A program made the position numbers and the translations under genes. Shown piece after piece: positions 1 to 12,474 of a DNA stretch of 64,000 nt. The stretch is taken from NCBI GenBank assembly GCA_002633005.1, contig NMRA01000461.1:167861-231860 (forward strand), read 5' to 3'. The notes beneath the pieces are model-generated. The model worked only from the letters and a program-made list of their open reading frames with translations, made no database searches and was not told where the DNA came from. The DNA is from Phoronis australis. Its lineage: Eukaryota > Phoronida > Phoronidae. Within the stretch, counting starts at the first letter, position 1; the number at the start of each line of letters is the position of its first letter.

Positions 1-361
1 CTTTTCAGGTAAAAAATTACTTGGTGGAACCGTGGAGTCCACCTTTAAAACGTGTGCATGCCCTCAATCAAGACTTAAAATTGTTTCGGTCACTGGGAAG
101 ATGTTGATATATTCGCGTAATGGTTGCTGCTCTTTCTCACACGTAGACCCTTGAGTTTAAATTATCCCCCCTGAGCTTCCCAAAGGTTTAGAAGACAGGT
201 TGCATATGAATTGCGTCATCTGATGTGAGTGGCGTATTCTGCCAGTTTTTTGAAACTAATCATGAAAGACTGTCGCCAACATTGGCTTTGAGGTCAGTGT
301 TCATCTAAGACTATAGATGGCGATAGGATAATCAAGATTGCGTCTTGAATTATTGACTTAC

Positions 362-538
362 TAGCACATTCAAGTGGTACTCCCGTCCAGTTTCCATAAG
401 CGTCGCAGGTGCGTAATTGGATACCACCTGCCTGCTCATATCCCATGTCGCAAGAGTATTGGGCTGTCCCTTCATAAAGCTCCGAGCTAGTTTCAACAGT
501 GGTATTGAAGTTGCTGTTTGGCTTTCCACATGTTTTTC
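362..538 (-). CDS. CCP/sushi domain exon (third of three seen)
   Basis: The minus strand encodes one complete complement-control-protein (sushi) module, beginning KTCGKP and containing YEGTAQYSC, a GY segment, RTC and NWTGVPLEC. The four conserved Cys and the Trp before the last Cys are present. The exon is bounded by an AG acceptor (540-539) and a GTAAGT donor (361-356). It is 177 bp with phase 1 at both ends, the classic phase for sushi exons, so modules can be added without breaking the frame. It is the most downstream exon seen of the minus-strand gene, which continues beyond base 1. CCP modules are extracellular protein-binding domains; the partner is unknown. Confidence 0.88.
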
Positions 539-2225
539 CTATAATTTTCCAATGCTAGTATGATAATACAGGCTTTACCAAATTTTTAGCATCGTATTCA
601 CAATCTAGTATTTCATTATATGTTCAGAATACCTTCACTGAAGTGTTGAATTAATTTACTTAAATGATATTTAAATTTTTACTTGCAAACCACAATGATA
701 TCTTTCACTCTTTCAACATTGAAAAACTTGATATGGATTTTTTGAGGACGTTGGGTTTTCAATTGGGTTAATGGTTTAATTTTCTTATTTTGTCGAACCA
801 AAGAGTTTCATGTCAATATGATGATAATTTTCGAGTCCGAGTCCGTTTTGTCTTGACTGAGTTAAATTTGTAGGTGGTTATTTAATTGTCGAGTATTGCT
901 TCAGCAAATACAGTTTGAAGTAGTATTTGCAGAGTTTTTCTACGACATGGGCAAATTTTGGTGATCGCATGAGCTCATTGGGTGAAATACTAAAATAAGT
1001 GGAAAGGCACTATCCACGTGCAAAGACACAGTACATCGAGTGATACATCCACGTACAAGTACCAAATGTTTAGTTTGAACAATTCAGCAAAACTACACAT
1101 GCACTGTAAACGTGTGACAAAGGTAACTATGAAGAGCAAAAACACCTATCTTGGTTTGGTGGAAAGACGGGGGTGCTTACATGATTTCAAATCTGCTCGA
1201 ATGTTAACATGATTCGATTGTTTATTGGTGGCGTATCAGTCTTTTACTATAATACCGTTTAGACGTAGAAATAGGAATAGAAACGCGATCACATGACAGT
1301 TTCAAAACTTTGCAATTTACCATTTGAAATTTTACTAAAGTAATCGTTGTACACTAATTGTATCACAACTTCTTGGCCATTAAAAGAAAAGAAAACAAAC
1401 AAGCGATGCATATATTTTGATAATCATCGTAGTTTTTTTCGAAATATTTCAATACATTATAATTATGTGCACCTAATCAAGAATGTGCGAGTCTAGGTTT
1501 ATAGTCAGAGAACCCATTGGCTCAAAAGGTACGAAAGTCCGAGTTTTCCGAATTATTGCCCATCCAGACTAAAAAGCAACATGTGGCATATTGTTTAGTT
1601 TTATTATTTTCACTTCAACTTACCAGGTAATGTTTGTTAGTCTGCAGCATTGATAGCACGACGGGATGTTGGGAAGTGCAGAACAATTTGTTTTGACATA
1701 GATTAAGTATTTGCTTCAACCTGAGGATCGTTTCTGAGATGGATGTAAAAGATTTTAGTGAACGTGTCTGAGTTCATCTGATGTATTAAATTTCCATACA
1801 TTGTCAACTGACCAATTAAATTTATACAAACTGCCGTGATCTCGGAAATTACAGGAAAGCGCCTGAAGTGAGTGTTTTTTTTTCTGAAGAACGTCGCTGA
1901 AAAAGAGCACATTTCGGAAACAATCTATTGTTTAATACCAGACACAACCGCGTGTATTATTGAAAATAATAAAATTCTATTTCATTAACGGCGAAAAAAT
2001 GTTTTGCGACTCATCAGCATAAAAAGACCAAATGACGTGAGCAGTAGTATACTGTGAACCAACATTACCAAGTGAAACGCAAAGTGAACAATGTACACGA
2101 AAATCACACGCTAACGGCATAGAAAAGCACTACTGCTTTTGAAGTCTGGCTTATTATTAAGCAGGATACTTAGAAGTTACTATACGCTTAGTTTACATCA
2201 AGCATTTCTCTAGTCAGGTGCTCAC

Positions 2226-2402
2226 TTGTGCACTTGAGTGCTTCTCCCGTCCATTCCCTGTCAGCATTGCATGTACGTGTTATATTGCCACCTGATCGCG
2301 TATATCCCGCGACGCACGAGTAACTGGCTGTTCCTTTGTAAACGTTCGACGTAATTTCAACGCTGGTGTTGGGGTCACTGTCTGGATTACCGCAATTTAC
2401 TC
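2226..2402 (-). CDS. CCP/sushi domain exon (second)
   Basis: A complete sushi module: NCGNP at the start, then YKGTASYSC, GYTRSGG, RTC and EWTGEALKC. The acceptor AG is at 2404-2403 and the donor GTGAGC begins at 2225. The length is again 177 bp and phase 1-1, so it splices in frame to its neighbours. It shares the N-T-(S/T)-V-E-T/I-(S/T)-S pattern with the exon at 362-538, pointing to tandem exon duplication. An open reading frame runs on past the donor into the intron (S-E-H-L...), but the canonical donor and the equal exon length decide the end. Confidence 0.88.
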
Positions 2403-2974
2403 CTATGAATTGCAATAAATTGATATCATGGCAATTACGTAAAAACTTTAATTGGTAACCAGGAAATCCAACGTAAAAACTAAATCGACGTTAATATCCA
2501 AAAATAGTGAAGCACAATTTTAGGTTCATACACGGGAACGGAAAATAACACACGTGATATCAGAAAATTCGTTTTCTAGCCGACAATGTAGCTTAAACAA
2601 CTTCGAATAATGCCTTTTGTAAAATCTAATGCCACATATTGTACTGGTCGTTGATGCTGCTTTATCCACGTGTGTTATCTCGCTCCTTGTGAGATGTTGG
2701 CTTCTTTGCAGCAATTCTTTTGTTCACAAATCTTTGTTTCAAGTGGCCTCAAAAATTTGCCGATTTAGGATGAGCCACATTTACATGTGATTTATGAGAT
2801 GGAGTTCTTTATTTTCACCATAGCTGCTGTTGGTTTCACCTGGGTCAGTCGTCGACCCAGAATGTCTGAGCTACGATATGTGGTTCTTATTTTGAATTTC
2901 TTTGTGTCAATTATGCATTTTCAGGTTTCCTGAGACAGGGTGCAAAGAAGGGTTTCGTACACCCAGAACGGTGA

Positions 2975-3125
2975 TAACGTCCCAACATTACGGCGTTTTC
3001 CCGTTGTTCAAAACTTGTTGGATTCCATTGTACAACAACAAGTTGGGAAGAGAACCCCCGTAGCCACGACTGTTTGACTTCATTGAGGCATTCATGGTTG
3101 GAGGGCCAGCTCTCTTATGTTCGAT
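2975..3125 (-). repeat. Interspersed repeat, inverted partner of 21875-22020
   Basis: Read on the minus strand this segment gives AGCTGGCCCTCCAACCATGA, then a stretch with CAGTCGTGGCTACGGGGG, CCCAACTTGTTGTTG and GAACAACGGGAAAACGC. The same string of words appears on the plus strand at about 21875-22020 with roughly one difference in six. No ORF is conserved between the two, so it is a non-coding dispersed repeat of unknown class. Confidence 0.55.
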
Positions 3126-4587
3126 AATTGCTATAATCTCCAATAAGATCTTATCTAGCCTGATTGGGCTGTGCTGCTAAAAAATAATGTTAACTTAGAA
3201 CATATTTGAACATAAACCAATAGCCTTTCTGAAATCCTCGTCAAATGATCATGTTTAGTTTTTGATTCGCCAAAATCGCCCAACTACAACCGAAGTTACG
3301 ACAATCTCGGGTTTGACTATGTTCGCACATGGTCTGTAATAAGCCTGCTAGATTATTGGCCTGTCTGTTGTGATAACAGGCAAAAGACAAAGAAGCTGCA
3401 TGTAGATGTTATCACACGAGTGTGCCAGCTCCTGTGACGGCCATTAGCAATCTGCACCCGGCCTGGCGTTGTCATGCACTTGATTCAAGACCTGTCACGA
3501 CATCTACACACATGTATTCGAACTGGATTTGTTTTAATGTACTTTTAATGAGTTTTACTGTTTGTGTGCATTTTGCTCATGTCGAGCTCGTATAACTCAA
3601 GGCGTGTTCCAGCAAGCGTAGGTGTATCTCTTTCCATACTGTGTTTCAGGCTCCGGGGGTTATCCCATGCACTATGGCATCCGAAAGCGTCAGATTAGTT
3701 ATCGCCACCAACACGGTCGATTTCAGGACAGCGTTTGCCTTTAATCTAGGCACTCTTTACTTAAATAATATCCATATAACTTCAGGCTCGGAAAAGAATT
3801 TCAGATGTCCAGAACACCCCTGGAATTTGACTGGCCTAAAACTTCCTCTCAGAGGTAAGCATCATTAGTGCATGCATGTTTGTCAACTTTTGTACAAGTT
3901 ACAACGATTCTTCACAATACCTCACCGTACGGCTGAAGTCCGGATATTCCCAGATCAAGCACACCTACAGTGTATCTGGGTGCGTTGAATTTTAGGCTAC
4001 GAAAATGTTCAAGGTGTTTTAAGATGTTGAAGAATATCCACACGTTTACCAACGTGCAGTAGTAAATCTCAAATACTGCTGACAATTCATGTGTCAAAGT
4101 CGCCTGAATTGGAAAAAGTTGTTGCGTTTGCAAAATAGGAAAGCTCGTGAAAAATAGCACGGTTCGAAATCCTTTGAAAATAAGCTGAAAACTGTTTGTC
4201 AGTTATTTCGCTGGTTTTTGACGTTTTCTCTGCATATACGGATACCCTTTTTACTAAATACTTCATAGTCCAATGACTATTCGTGCTAAAAAATTGTTCT
4301 ATAAAATTACAACCTCACCATTGTTATTAACCGTAGTTCTCCGGGTTTTTCCTGTTCTACTTTGTACATTTACGAGTGCAAACACGCCACCTTTTAGGGA
4401 TCAGATGAGTTAAAGCTCTTCGGAACAAAACCTCGAACCAGATGTAGTGTTATACAAGGTCCAACATGCTTTTGTGAACATCGGAGAGCAAGTTGTGGAA
4501 AAGTCATGGAATGGTATTTATTCCTCGCCGTCATAATTCCAAGGTGCCATGGATTGGCTTTATCAAGATAGATAATATTTGACTTAC

Positions 4588-4764
4588 CAATGCAAACGAG
4601 GGGCGACCCTGTCCATTCACCATAACCGTCACACGTTCGCGTTTCGTCACCATCCAATCGTTCGTATCCGTTATCACAAGAATAATTCGATGTTCCCTTA
4701 TAAGCTTCGGACGTAGTGTTCACATTTGAATAAGGGTTAACATCCGGCGGTCCACATACTTTCG
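4588..4764 (-). CDS. CCP/sushi domain exon (first)
   Basis: A complete sushi module: KVCGPP, then YKGTSNYSC, GYERLDGDETRTC and EWTGSPLVC. The acceptor AG is at 4766-4765 and the GTAAGT donor starts at 4587. It is 177 bp, phase 1-1. It follows the EGF exon at 7199-7321 and precedes the other two CCP exons in transcript order. Identical exon length and very similar spacing words in all three modules indicate duplication of one ancestral exon inside this gene. Confidence 0.88.
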
Positions 4765-4871
4765 CTGAAAATTCTCAAAATCTCAAGGCATTTCATACGA
4801 ATCTTCACAAAATGTTTACCTGAGGACTAATTTTAATGAAGGTTTGGTTGTTGGGATGATACCAACACCAT

Positions 4872-5141
4872 TGCTCAGCATGCGCGCACCCAGGGGGGCT
4901 CGGGAGCTCGAACGAGCCCCCACATTTGGCGAAGTGGGCAAAAAGGTCCACGTGTGACAAACAAAAAGTTCGACAAAATGAGACAAAAGTCATATAAACA
5001 AGCACAAACGCGCAATTCACAGTGTTGCGCCAGTTTTTTTATTTTTTTTTTAGTCCGCCGGCTATTTTGTTACCAAAATGTCCACAACGTTGGGAATTCG
5101 AGCCCCCCATGTTGAAGGCTGGGTGCGCACATGCTCAGCAT
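4872..5141. mobile_element. Short non-autonomous DNA transposon (hAT-like MITE)
   Basis: A 10-base direct repeat TGCTCAGCAT occurs at 4872-4881 and 5132-5141. Just inside it are inverted termini reading TGCGCGCACCCAG on the left and, on the opposite strand, TGTGCGCACCCAG on the right. The element is about 250 bp with no coding potential. A direct repeat of about 8-10 bp fits hAT-type target duplication. It lies in the intron between the EGF exon and the first CCP exon. Confidence 0.6.
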
Positions 5142-7198
5142 ACCAATGGCGTGAATGCTGGATTCCTACTCTTATGTTTTCACGAATGACGCGTTAATAC
5201 CGTACGTCTGTGCATTGGTACTGGGAGAACGAATTTTCCCGGTATACCATTGTGAGACGACAGGGTGAAACGAAAATTCTATCATTTACTCAACCTTGAG
5301 ACCTTAGAAATGTTTGCGTTTGTACATGTATTGCGCAAATCAAATTTTCTTATGATTTCGACAAAGTATACTCCAACTTAATAAACCGCAATACTGACTG
5401 TATAGCAGTTTAAAATTTTACTTCACGTCTTTTCCTTTAGCTTCAATTTCATTCAGTTGAGATGAAAATGACGCCGTACCCTCCAAAACACAAGCTTCTT
5501 TAACTACATTTTTGTGAAACAAATTGATCGGCTAATGAAATCAATACCAACAAGTCAAAACCATGTCACGTGTATCATTTCATGCAAATTAGTGCCACCA
5601 TTACCAAATTTTCATTTTTTGCCACATATCGGGGCAATTTTTGTAATTGGTCAAATGCAGCCATCTTGATTCGCGAAAGTCTTTGATATCAACCTGGAAG
5701 GCTGGTTTCTCAAAGCTCAAACTGTGCTCGAAGTCACGCAGAGTTGGGGAGTGACTTGTTACAGATTTGGCAAGTTTTTACAAAAGAGCAAAGAATGTAA
5801 ATTAAAGCAAGTAAGTTTTTATGTATAAGTTTGATATGAAAACGAAGCGTTTGAATTACATATATGACGCTGGAAGACAACAGTTAACATTGGTAACAAC
5901 AGTAACGATTAGCGAAACATTGTAGTATTTGATTTCGTTTCACTGTATGGGAGATTAATTGGGATGCTTGTTTTCCGATAGTGAGTGAACATAAAAAGTT
6001 ACACGGGGCACATTATCACCCTAGAACAACATTGATTGAAAATAATCCATGTCAGCTACTCGAATGAAGGGTAAATACGTTTGTGGGCTCGTTTTCAACT
6101 GTTGTCTCATATTTGGAGTCTTTGAAGCATAAACACTACATAAAAATAACTCAAATTCGAAATCTCAATTGATGGGGTACTATTTGTTTTTGACTCTCAC
6201 CCTATACTTGGATAGTAGCAGAGAATGAAAGTCAGTCCACATTTTCTTGAAATGCACCATGCTTTTCATTGGAAGAAAACACAAGGAGTAATGAGCGACT
6301 TAATTTCGGAAGATACGGCATCGTGTTTCTATTCGAAAGCAAGGCTATACTTTCAATTACATTTGACGTCGTTGCTGTTTCGAAGCTCCAAAAATGCAAC
6401 ATCACATTATTTATTCATGTATTTGTTTACCTACTTAAATTTTGAGGCTGAGTAACATCCCACCCCCAAGCAGACCCAGTCAGAAAAGTTTACATGTACA
6501 TGATAAAATACTGCACGACTCAGGTTTGTACAACGCCTGGGAATGTTTGAATGAGTATAAATGCAGTAGTACATGTATATATTACTGTTTAATCTATGAC
6601 CTTCATGGGCTTGTATGCTAGGTTTTATTGTAATTTTCATACATAACACTTGGAAATGACGTTGGCGAAACCCTTGTGCAAAATTATTTTTGTACAAAAT
6701 TCATAATTGGAATACAGAGGCACATGAATATTTGGAGTACATGTACATGTACATTGCAAGCGTACATTTAACATTAAATTATCTTGTCATTCAGAGCATT
6801 TACAAATTTTCACATTAGTGTAATTGGCTAAAATATCTGTTTACATTAAAGGACTTACATGTAATAATTCCGTTTAAAAACAACGCAAAATTTCCGGTTT
6901 CCCTGTATTAGTGGCCTTCGATGGGGTCTTTGTCGGGAACTAAATTACTTTCTCATCACACACACTTTTGGTATCTTGCTAGCTACGCACCTTAATAATT
7001 TATTAGTATTCATTGGTCAGTATTTTGCATTAAACGAATCGCATTCTGTTCCACACAGCAATATGGCGGCGCGTACTGTATAGTTTCATAGGCCGTCCGA
7101 TCTCTGTCTCTACATCCATGGTCCTACTCCGAAGTGGTTCTGCGTTAATTTTCGAACCCGGTAATATATAGCGCAAACTGAACCGTGTCAATTCTTAC

Positions 7199-7321
7199 CT
7201 CGACATGTGAGACCATCGCCTTCATACCCAATGGAACACTGGCACACGTAGTCTCCAAACAGGGGTTTGATGCAAACGGCATTTGCGTCACATTTCTGCA
7301 ACTTCTTTATGCATTCGTCCA
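7199..7321 (-). CDS. Calcium-binding EGF-like exon
   Basis: Reads DECIKKLQKCDANAVC, then C-V-C-QC and GYEGDGLTC. It has six Cys in EGF order, the D-E-C calcium-binding start, the CDxNAxC signature with D/N hydroxylation context, an aromatic before the fifth Cys, and the GYxGDGxxC ending. The acceptor AG is at 7323-7322 and the GTAAGA donor begins at 7198. The exon is 123 bp, phase 1-1, the standard EGF exon size and phase. It lies upstream of three CCP exons on the same strand, so the protein is an extracellular EGF-CCP mosaic. The exon on its own cannot name the gene. Confidence 0.88.
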
Positions 7322-8002
7322 CTGGTACAAAGGAACAGATGTGATAACATCAATTAATTACCGCTATATTGTTGGATTACATCAAACTGAAACTGAGAAC
7401 CAGCAACGATAATTCAGGTATCGCAAATCAAACGACATTGTTGTAGGCGTGTCCTCATTTAGGCAATCGTACATTTTTGTTACCAATGAGTTGCGGTTCT
7501 TCGAATATTTTTCAAAATGCTTATTTACAAATATCGAAACCGTGGGTTTTCAAATCAGAAACGCACCAAATTAACGTCTGAACGTTTGCATCGCAAAACA
7601 ATGTTATTTCAAATCGTAAGCTGCCACTGAGTGTTGTGACTCAATTGTAGGTATACGTTGTCACACGAAACCGTCGCTATCAGCCTCTGCTGTCTATTTG
7701 ACACACATGGTGCCCTAGATTTACTGTTTTATTAGAATATGACATTGGAAAAGAACACTTCTAAACATTTCATTGAATGCTTAAATCCTCATCTTTATCA
7801 ATCTCCTAAATTTCAGACTATGGGATGATTAGTTCATCTCATAAAAAACATAATGTGTGAAAATGCAAAGTCCAACTTGGAAGCCTTATAAATGAACGTT
7901 AAAGCATATTACTTGTGGCTCAGCTGATCATAGTAACAGGTACATGTTAGACATTTACAATCAGAAAATAACACAGGCTAGCGAATACACGAAATAACGC
8001 AC

Positions 8003-8265
8003 TGTTTTGAACAAAACCATACACCCGTCGGTATCGTTCGGTTATCAATTCCTCAACTAAGCGAAGACCTCCGTCGTCGGTGCCGTAATACAATTTGGCC
8101 GCACACTGCATATCCCCGAGAAAATTGCGCCGTTCGTTGAAGTGAATTAAGAATTTGAAATCCTTTTGACGCGTAGCTGTTTGTCGAGTTGAAGTGTAAA
8201 ATCTTTGGGAAAGAACTTCTTTATGAAGAACTTTCCCCTTGGAGTCGCCTGACTTCATTGTAAGA
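8003..8265 (-). CDS. Probable exon of the EGF-CCP gene, unrecognised domain
   Basis: An open stretch bounded by a pyrimidine-rich acceptor (TCTATTTTCAG, AG at 8267-8266) and a GTGCGT donor at 8002. It begins in phase 2 and ends in phase 1, so it joins in frame to the exon at 9796-9952 upstream and the EGF exon downstream; the junction reads FVQN-M-DEC. The encoded segment contains KDFKFLIHFNERRN, GDMQCAAKLYYGTDDGG and RLVEELITERYRR. I do not recognise the domain. The call rests on splice-site quality, matching phases and open frame, not on homology. The donor choice is the weakest part. Confidence 0.5.
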
Positions 8266-9795
8266 CTGAAAATAGATGTTCAGCTTTACTGTGTGCAATC
8301 AATACTAATATTAGCTATCTTTTGAAACCACTGGCGGTTTTGAAAACCGCTATCTTAGAGTAAAGCCTCTTTAAACGTTAACAATACGTGTGTGGCGAGG
8401 TTGTGTTTCTGATTTAACAATATATTCGGTCTGCACAAAGTGGTGCCACTGTTAAGCTAAACCGACCGTGTGGCATGATTGTCACTTTTGACAACAGCCT
8501 CAAGCAGCGCTTCAAGGCTCCTTATGTGGAACCTTATGAAATTGTTTGTAGATTTCCCCAATAGCCTAGAAAACATCAAGCATTAGCGTTGTAAAGGAAC
8601 AAGTCTTCTTAAAGAAGAAACCTTCTAAGATTTGATTTTAGTGTTATTATTATCTCTAATTAAATGGGTGTCGTAACCATGAGTTTTTAGTAAATATTAC
8701 CAAAAAACAACGTCGTTTCAGTTTTTTGAAGTACCAAATTTTCCTCGATTAATGGAAAGTTTGAGTATATCCATGAAAAGCATATCGTGAAAGCTGCTCA
8801 TGCATACATGTACGTGAAGTATTTTAAATACAATTCCTGAAAGCCGTATAGAGATCGCCGTACAAAGCATAGCATGTGAAGGTTTCAAATGATTCCGATG
8901 ATAGCCATTCATTTCTGTGACAATGCTCCAAGTTACCTAACCTTGGACATTTTCCTTTAATGATCTCGCATCTCAACGTTGAATTTGGAGGCACTCTTCA
9001 TTCACACAAGTGTTATTTTGAATTACTGAGGATCACCCCCCAAAATAATGCTTCGCGGTTTCTGGGTTTGTTATTATTTCTGTGTATGTTCTGTGTATCC
9101 TTCAATAAATATATATCACTTAAAAAAACAAAATAGATCGTTCAGTAGGATTACCAGGACGATGATTACACGTATTGCTTGCACCATAGCTACATGTATG
9201 CCATGCTGCGCACAAGCTATTGATAAGGAGTACAGTGTAAATGGCTGTTTCCAAGGTGACCAACAAAGACTCTCTTTGAAATTGCTTGACATTTCAATTA
9301 CGTTGAGCTACGTACTTCTGTTCTGCAAGATCATACTAAAATACACGTTTACTTACAAGCAGAAGCAGATGAATGGTCAATACATAAAAATAGAATTAAC
9401 CCGGACTAGCAAAGGATTTTACTGGGAATAAACATAGGGACTCTTATTCATGGAAAAATGACTTAATTTTTGTCACCAAATACAAACTTGCACGTGACTA
9501 GCACATGTATGGAGCATGTTTTACTAAGTGTTATGTGTCCATGAAGCGATAAATGTGTGCAGTTTGTTTAATCAAAAAGAGCACTGGAAACTATAACACG
9601 TGTATGTAAAAGAGTTTGAGAAATTGTTCGATTTTCTGCTATTAGTAGTCCAAGAAGGACATCATTTCCAACAAATTCAGTACACAAAATCGTTGAACTT
9701 GATGAACAAGCAAAGGAACTATTTGTCTCATGTTTATCCGTTTTTGGTACTCCATGAACATTTTTGACATCCAGAATACCAGAAAATCACCATAC

Positions 9796-9952
9796 CTGCA
9801 TGACAAATGTAATTCGAGCTTCTTGGTGGCAGTTGCAACTGTCGCCGATGCGCGTATGTTCAAAGTGTTAGTTCCCGTATGATAAGGCATGGTCCCTGCC
9901 CATCCTTCGCCGTGGAACCTAGTTTGCAACCTCAATAGCGAATGTGCGTTCT
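9796..9952 (-). CDS. Probable exon of the EGF-CCP gene, unrecognised domain
   Basis: The acceptor CTTGGCAG (AG 9954-9953) and donor GTATGG (from 9795) frame 157 bp of open sequence, phase 1 to phase 2. That is exactly what the exon at 8003-8265 needs upstream. The segment contains RLQTRFHGEGWAGTMPYH, TNTLNIRASATVATATKK and LELHLSC, which read like a beta-rich extracellular region, but I cannot assign a family. Together with the next exon it would form a region of about 140 residues before the EGF module. The first exon and signal peptide are not located with certainty. Confidence 0.5.
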
Positions 9953-10867
9953 CTGCCAAGGTGCATGGAAGCTATAAATGACAACGCTCAAACATTTGCA
10001 GTGCTCAAAACACAAGCACAGCTAGGGGTGCTTCAAGGGAGCGTTCCCTAGAGCAAGAAAAGTGAGACCATGCAAGACCACGCAAGATCTCTCGAGAAAT
10101 TCAAGTACTTCACAAGCCTACTCGATGTGTCACTAGCGCAGATTATCACGGTCCAATACTGCAAATGATTGTTAGGCGAGTTGTTGGCGTATTAAACTTT
10201 TCTCGCTCGACACAGTGCAACTTATTAAGTGCGAAATTTAAGACATCACAGAACATCACGATAATCTACTGCAACATTTTTGAAGGCCTCGAGAGTCTAA
10301 AGTAAGCGATAGACGTTTAATTACTCACACCAGCAAAATGGCCGCATCTGTCAATGATTTGGCAATTACAGCCCAATGTATAATTATGGTAGAACATGTG
10401 CACGTGAACCGCTGCACTACGTAGATAAAGTCAGGTTTTTGTCACACAAAGGGATTTATCTATCGCTTGATCAGCAAGATTCTGAAATTGTCGGCTATCG
10501 GGGAAATGGTTGATAATGGAAGTGACGAATAATTTTTTTTCACAGCAACGCAATAAGAGTTTACGATGTATTTGGTGAATTGGAGTACATAAGGCGCGCA
10601 ATACGCTCAGTCTCATGCAGCGATCGAGGACAGACCTACTGGGACGTCTTGGTGCAACTGCGGGAAGTGTATTTTCATGGAAACCTTCGTAGGGCATATG
10701 TCTCGTTGAGAGAACGATAAAACCAAAACATTTGAGACAGATGCAGCTGCTCACAGACTCTAAGCCGGCGATACCAGTACATGGCGAAGCTGCGCTGAGG
10801 GTTGCCGTAAGGCGCTGCCGCTCTCTCGCACAGAAGACACAGGTCACTGCATTAACTACAGCTCTAG

Positions 10868-11180
10868 ACAGTGACCCCTGCCTCCACTGGTATCGCTAAT
10901 AGAGACAGATTAGGTCTTTCCTGAATAGGCGCTTCATCAGCCGGAAAATTTTCACGAATTGTGCCTCGCAATTACTAAATTATCAAGGTCATGTTGTTAT
11001 AAAAATCCTTTGTGCATAGAGGGACTCCTTAAGAGGCCGTCACTGTATTAAAACTCGAACAAATACTCCCGTTACCAAACTTTTTCTTCAGTCAGTCCGT
11101 CGTTCAGTTTCCAAAATCGGTAACTCGCCATTTCCACTCTAACGTCATACCACCTGCTGCGCCCAGGTGAAGACCCCTCC
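10868..11180. repeat. Diverged solo relative of the MITE arm at 43.3-43.5 kb
   Basis: The stretch containing GTGCCTCGCAATTACTAAA, the run around TTGTTATAAAAATCCTTT and CTCGAACAAATACTCCCG aligns in the same order to the left arm of the inverted-repeat element at 43310-44204. The match continues into the flank around 11100-11170. It has many substitutions, so this is an older or different subfamily copy. No coding capacity. Confidence 0.5.
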
Positions 11181-11889
11181 ATGATTATTTACAACTCTTG
11201 GATTTTTCTGTTTGAAATTCTCTAGGATAACCTAGAGATCGTATTTTAGCAAGAATACGACTACCTTCTCTCCCTTCGAAGGAGGGCTGAACGCAAAAAC
11301 TCTGTCTGTAAGACGGATTGTAACTACTGTGGGATCTAAAAAGATTCAAGTGATTTAGTTAAACAGTGACTTCATATATGAACGAGGCAGGTGACTAGCT
11401 ATGCAACTGCAGACGGTAAAATCAGATTTGATTGAAGTCTCCATATAATGGATTGAAGAAAATAACTATTCGCGGCAAAGTACGTTTCAAGTCCACTACC
11501 ACATTCACAAGTTGCGGCTAGGAGTAAAAATGATACATTGAAATTCCACAGAATGCTATGTTATTGCTACCAAGAATCTAGTACGGCTGATAGTCTTGAC
11601 AAAGTGTGAGTTTGGCAGAGTATTATTCTGGCATTGCATGTCTATCATAATTTGAAAGCTATTGTATTATGCTCTTTAAAATGAAAACACAAAAATTCAA
11701 GAGGCTTATCTCTACCCCCTTTAAAATCAACACATTCGTAAACCAACAGCCGAACGATTAAATCAGGAAATATACAATATTGAAAACTGTTCAGAAACTT
11801 TTGACCCTCACACAAAGCGCGCCCACAAACACAAACACATAACCAAAAACGCACACACAAGATACAAAGCTTTTACCCTTTTCTAAAAT

Positions 11890-12018
11890 TACTCACAAAA
11901 ACGAAGAGAACCAGCAGGCCGATCATCTTTGAGATGATCTCGCGTCTACATGACTCTATATAAATACAGTGCGCCAAAACCACGTGGTCCTCGTGGTCTG
12001 TGACGTGTAACGCCATGG
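11890..12018 (-). CDS. Possible orphan exon with hydrophobic end
   Basis: The minus strand has an acceptor (CCAATTTTCAG) followed by about 129 bp that is open in only one frame and a GTGAGT donor, giving a phase 0-0 exon. It reads FSMALHVTDHEDHVV, then HCIYIESCRREIISK and a hydrophobic MIGLLVLFVF. No family is recognised. It may belong to a separate minus-strand gene or to the 5' part of the EGF-CCP gene, but no phase-compatible link to 9952 was found. Treat it as a splice-site-supported candidate only. Confidence 0.25.
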
Positions 12019-12390
12019 AGAACACCTGAAAATTGGTGGACGTAAGATGGAGATGCAGACAAATATACGCAAAGTAGTTATTATATAAAAAACACATTGG
12101 TAGGTAAAGTATTCGTATTTTGCGGCAAATAATGAGCATTAAGTGACCGTCCTATACCTGTGTCAGGAAAATGGAGGAACATCACGAGCTAAAATTTTAA
12201 AATCTATATCAAAATAAACGAACCCTGTGACGAACTTGAATTTGAATCAGGACTAGCATACCTTAGTCATACACTTCGGTATCAGTTGAACTAGAGGGAA
12301 AAATATTTATTATAATAATATGACCATAAGAAATTACATGTTATGCCTTTAAAAATACAACAATGTACGCTAAAACCCTGTATTTAATAC

Positions 12391-12474
12391 GCTGTTGGAA
12401 AATTCGTTAGCGTCTATAATCAAACGCAATCCTGCAAGTATCACGAGTGAAACGCAAACAAAAACAGCCGGCAT
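12391..12474 (-). CDS. Possible signal-peptide first exon
   Basis: From an ATG at 12474 the minus strand reads MPAVFVCVSLVILAGLRL followed by a polar stretch (IIDANEFSNS), the shape of a signal peptide. A possible donor GTATTA begins at 12390, ending the exon in phase 0 and compatible with the candidate exon at 11890-12018. No promoter or homology supports it, and a hydrophobic run of this length can occur by chance. Confidence 0.2.

Noticed and set aside
3641-3868. Plus-strand ORF with TTTCAG acceptor and AGAGGTAAGC donor
   Set aside because: Splice-like edges, but it lies within an intron of the opposite-strand CCP gene, has no recognisable domain, and contains several other CAG sites, so chance is likely.
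9048-9431. 127-codon plus-strand ORF
   Set aside because: AT-biased composition, scattered hydrophobic and Cys residues, no motif and no splice or promoter support.
10431-10847. 138-codon minus-strand ORF
   Set aside because: Longest single minus ORF nearby, but it overlaps repeat-like sequence and has no domain or splice signals.
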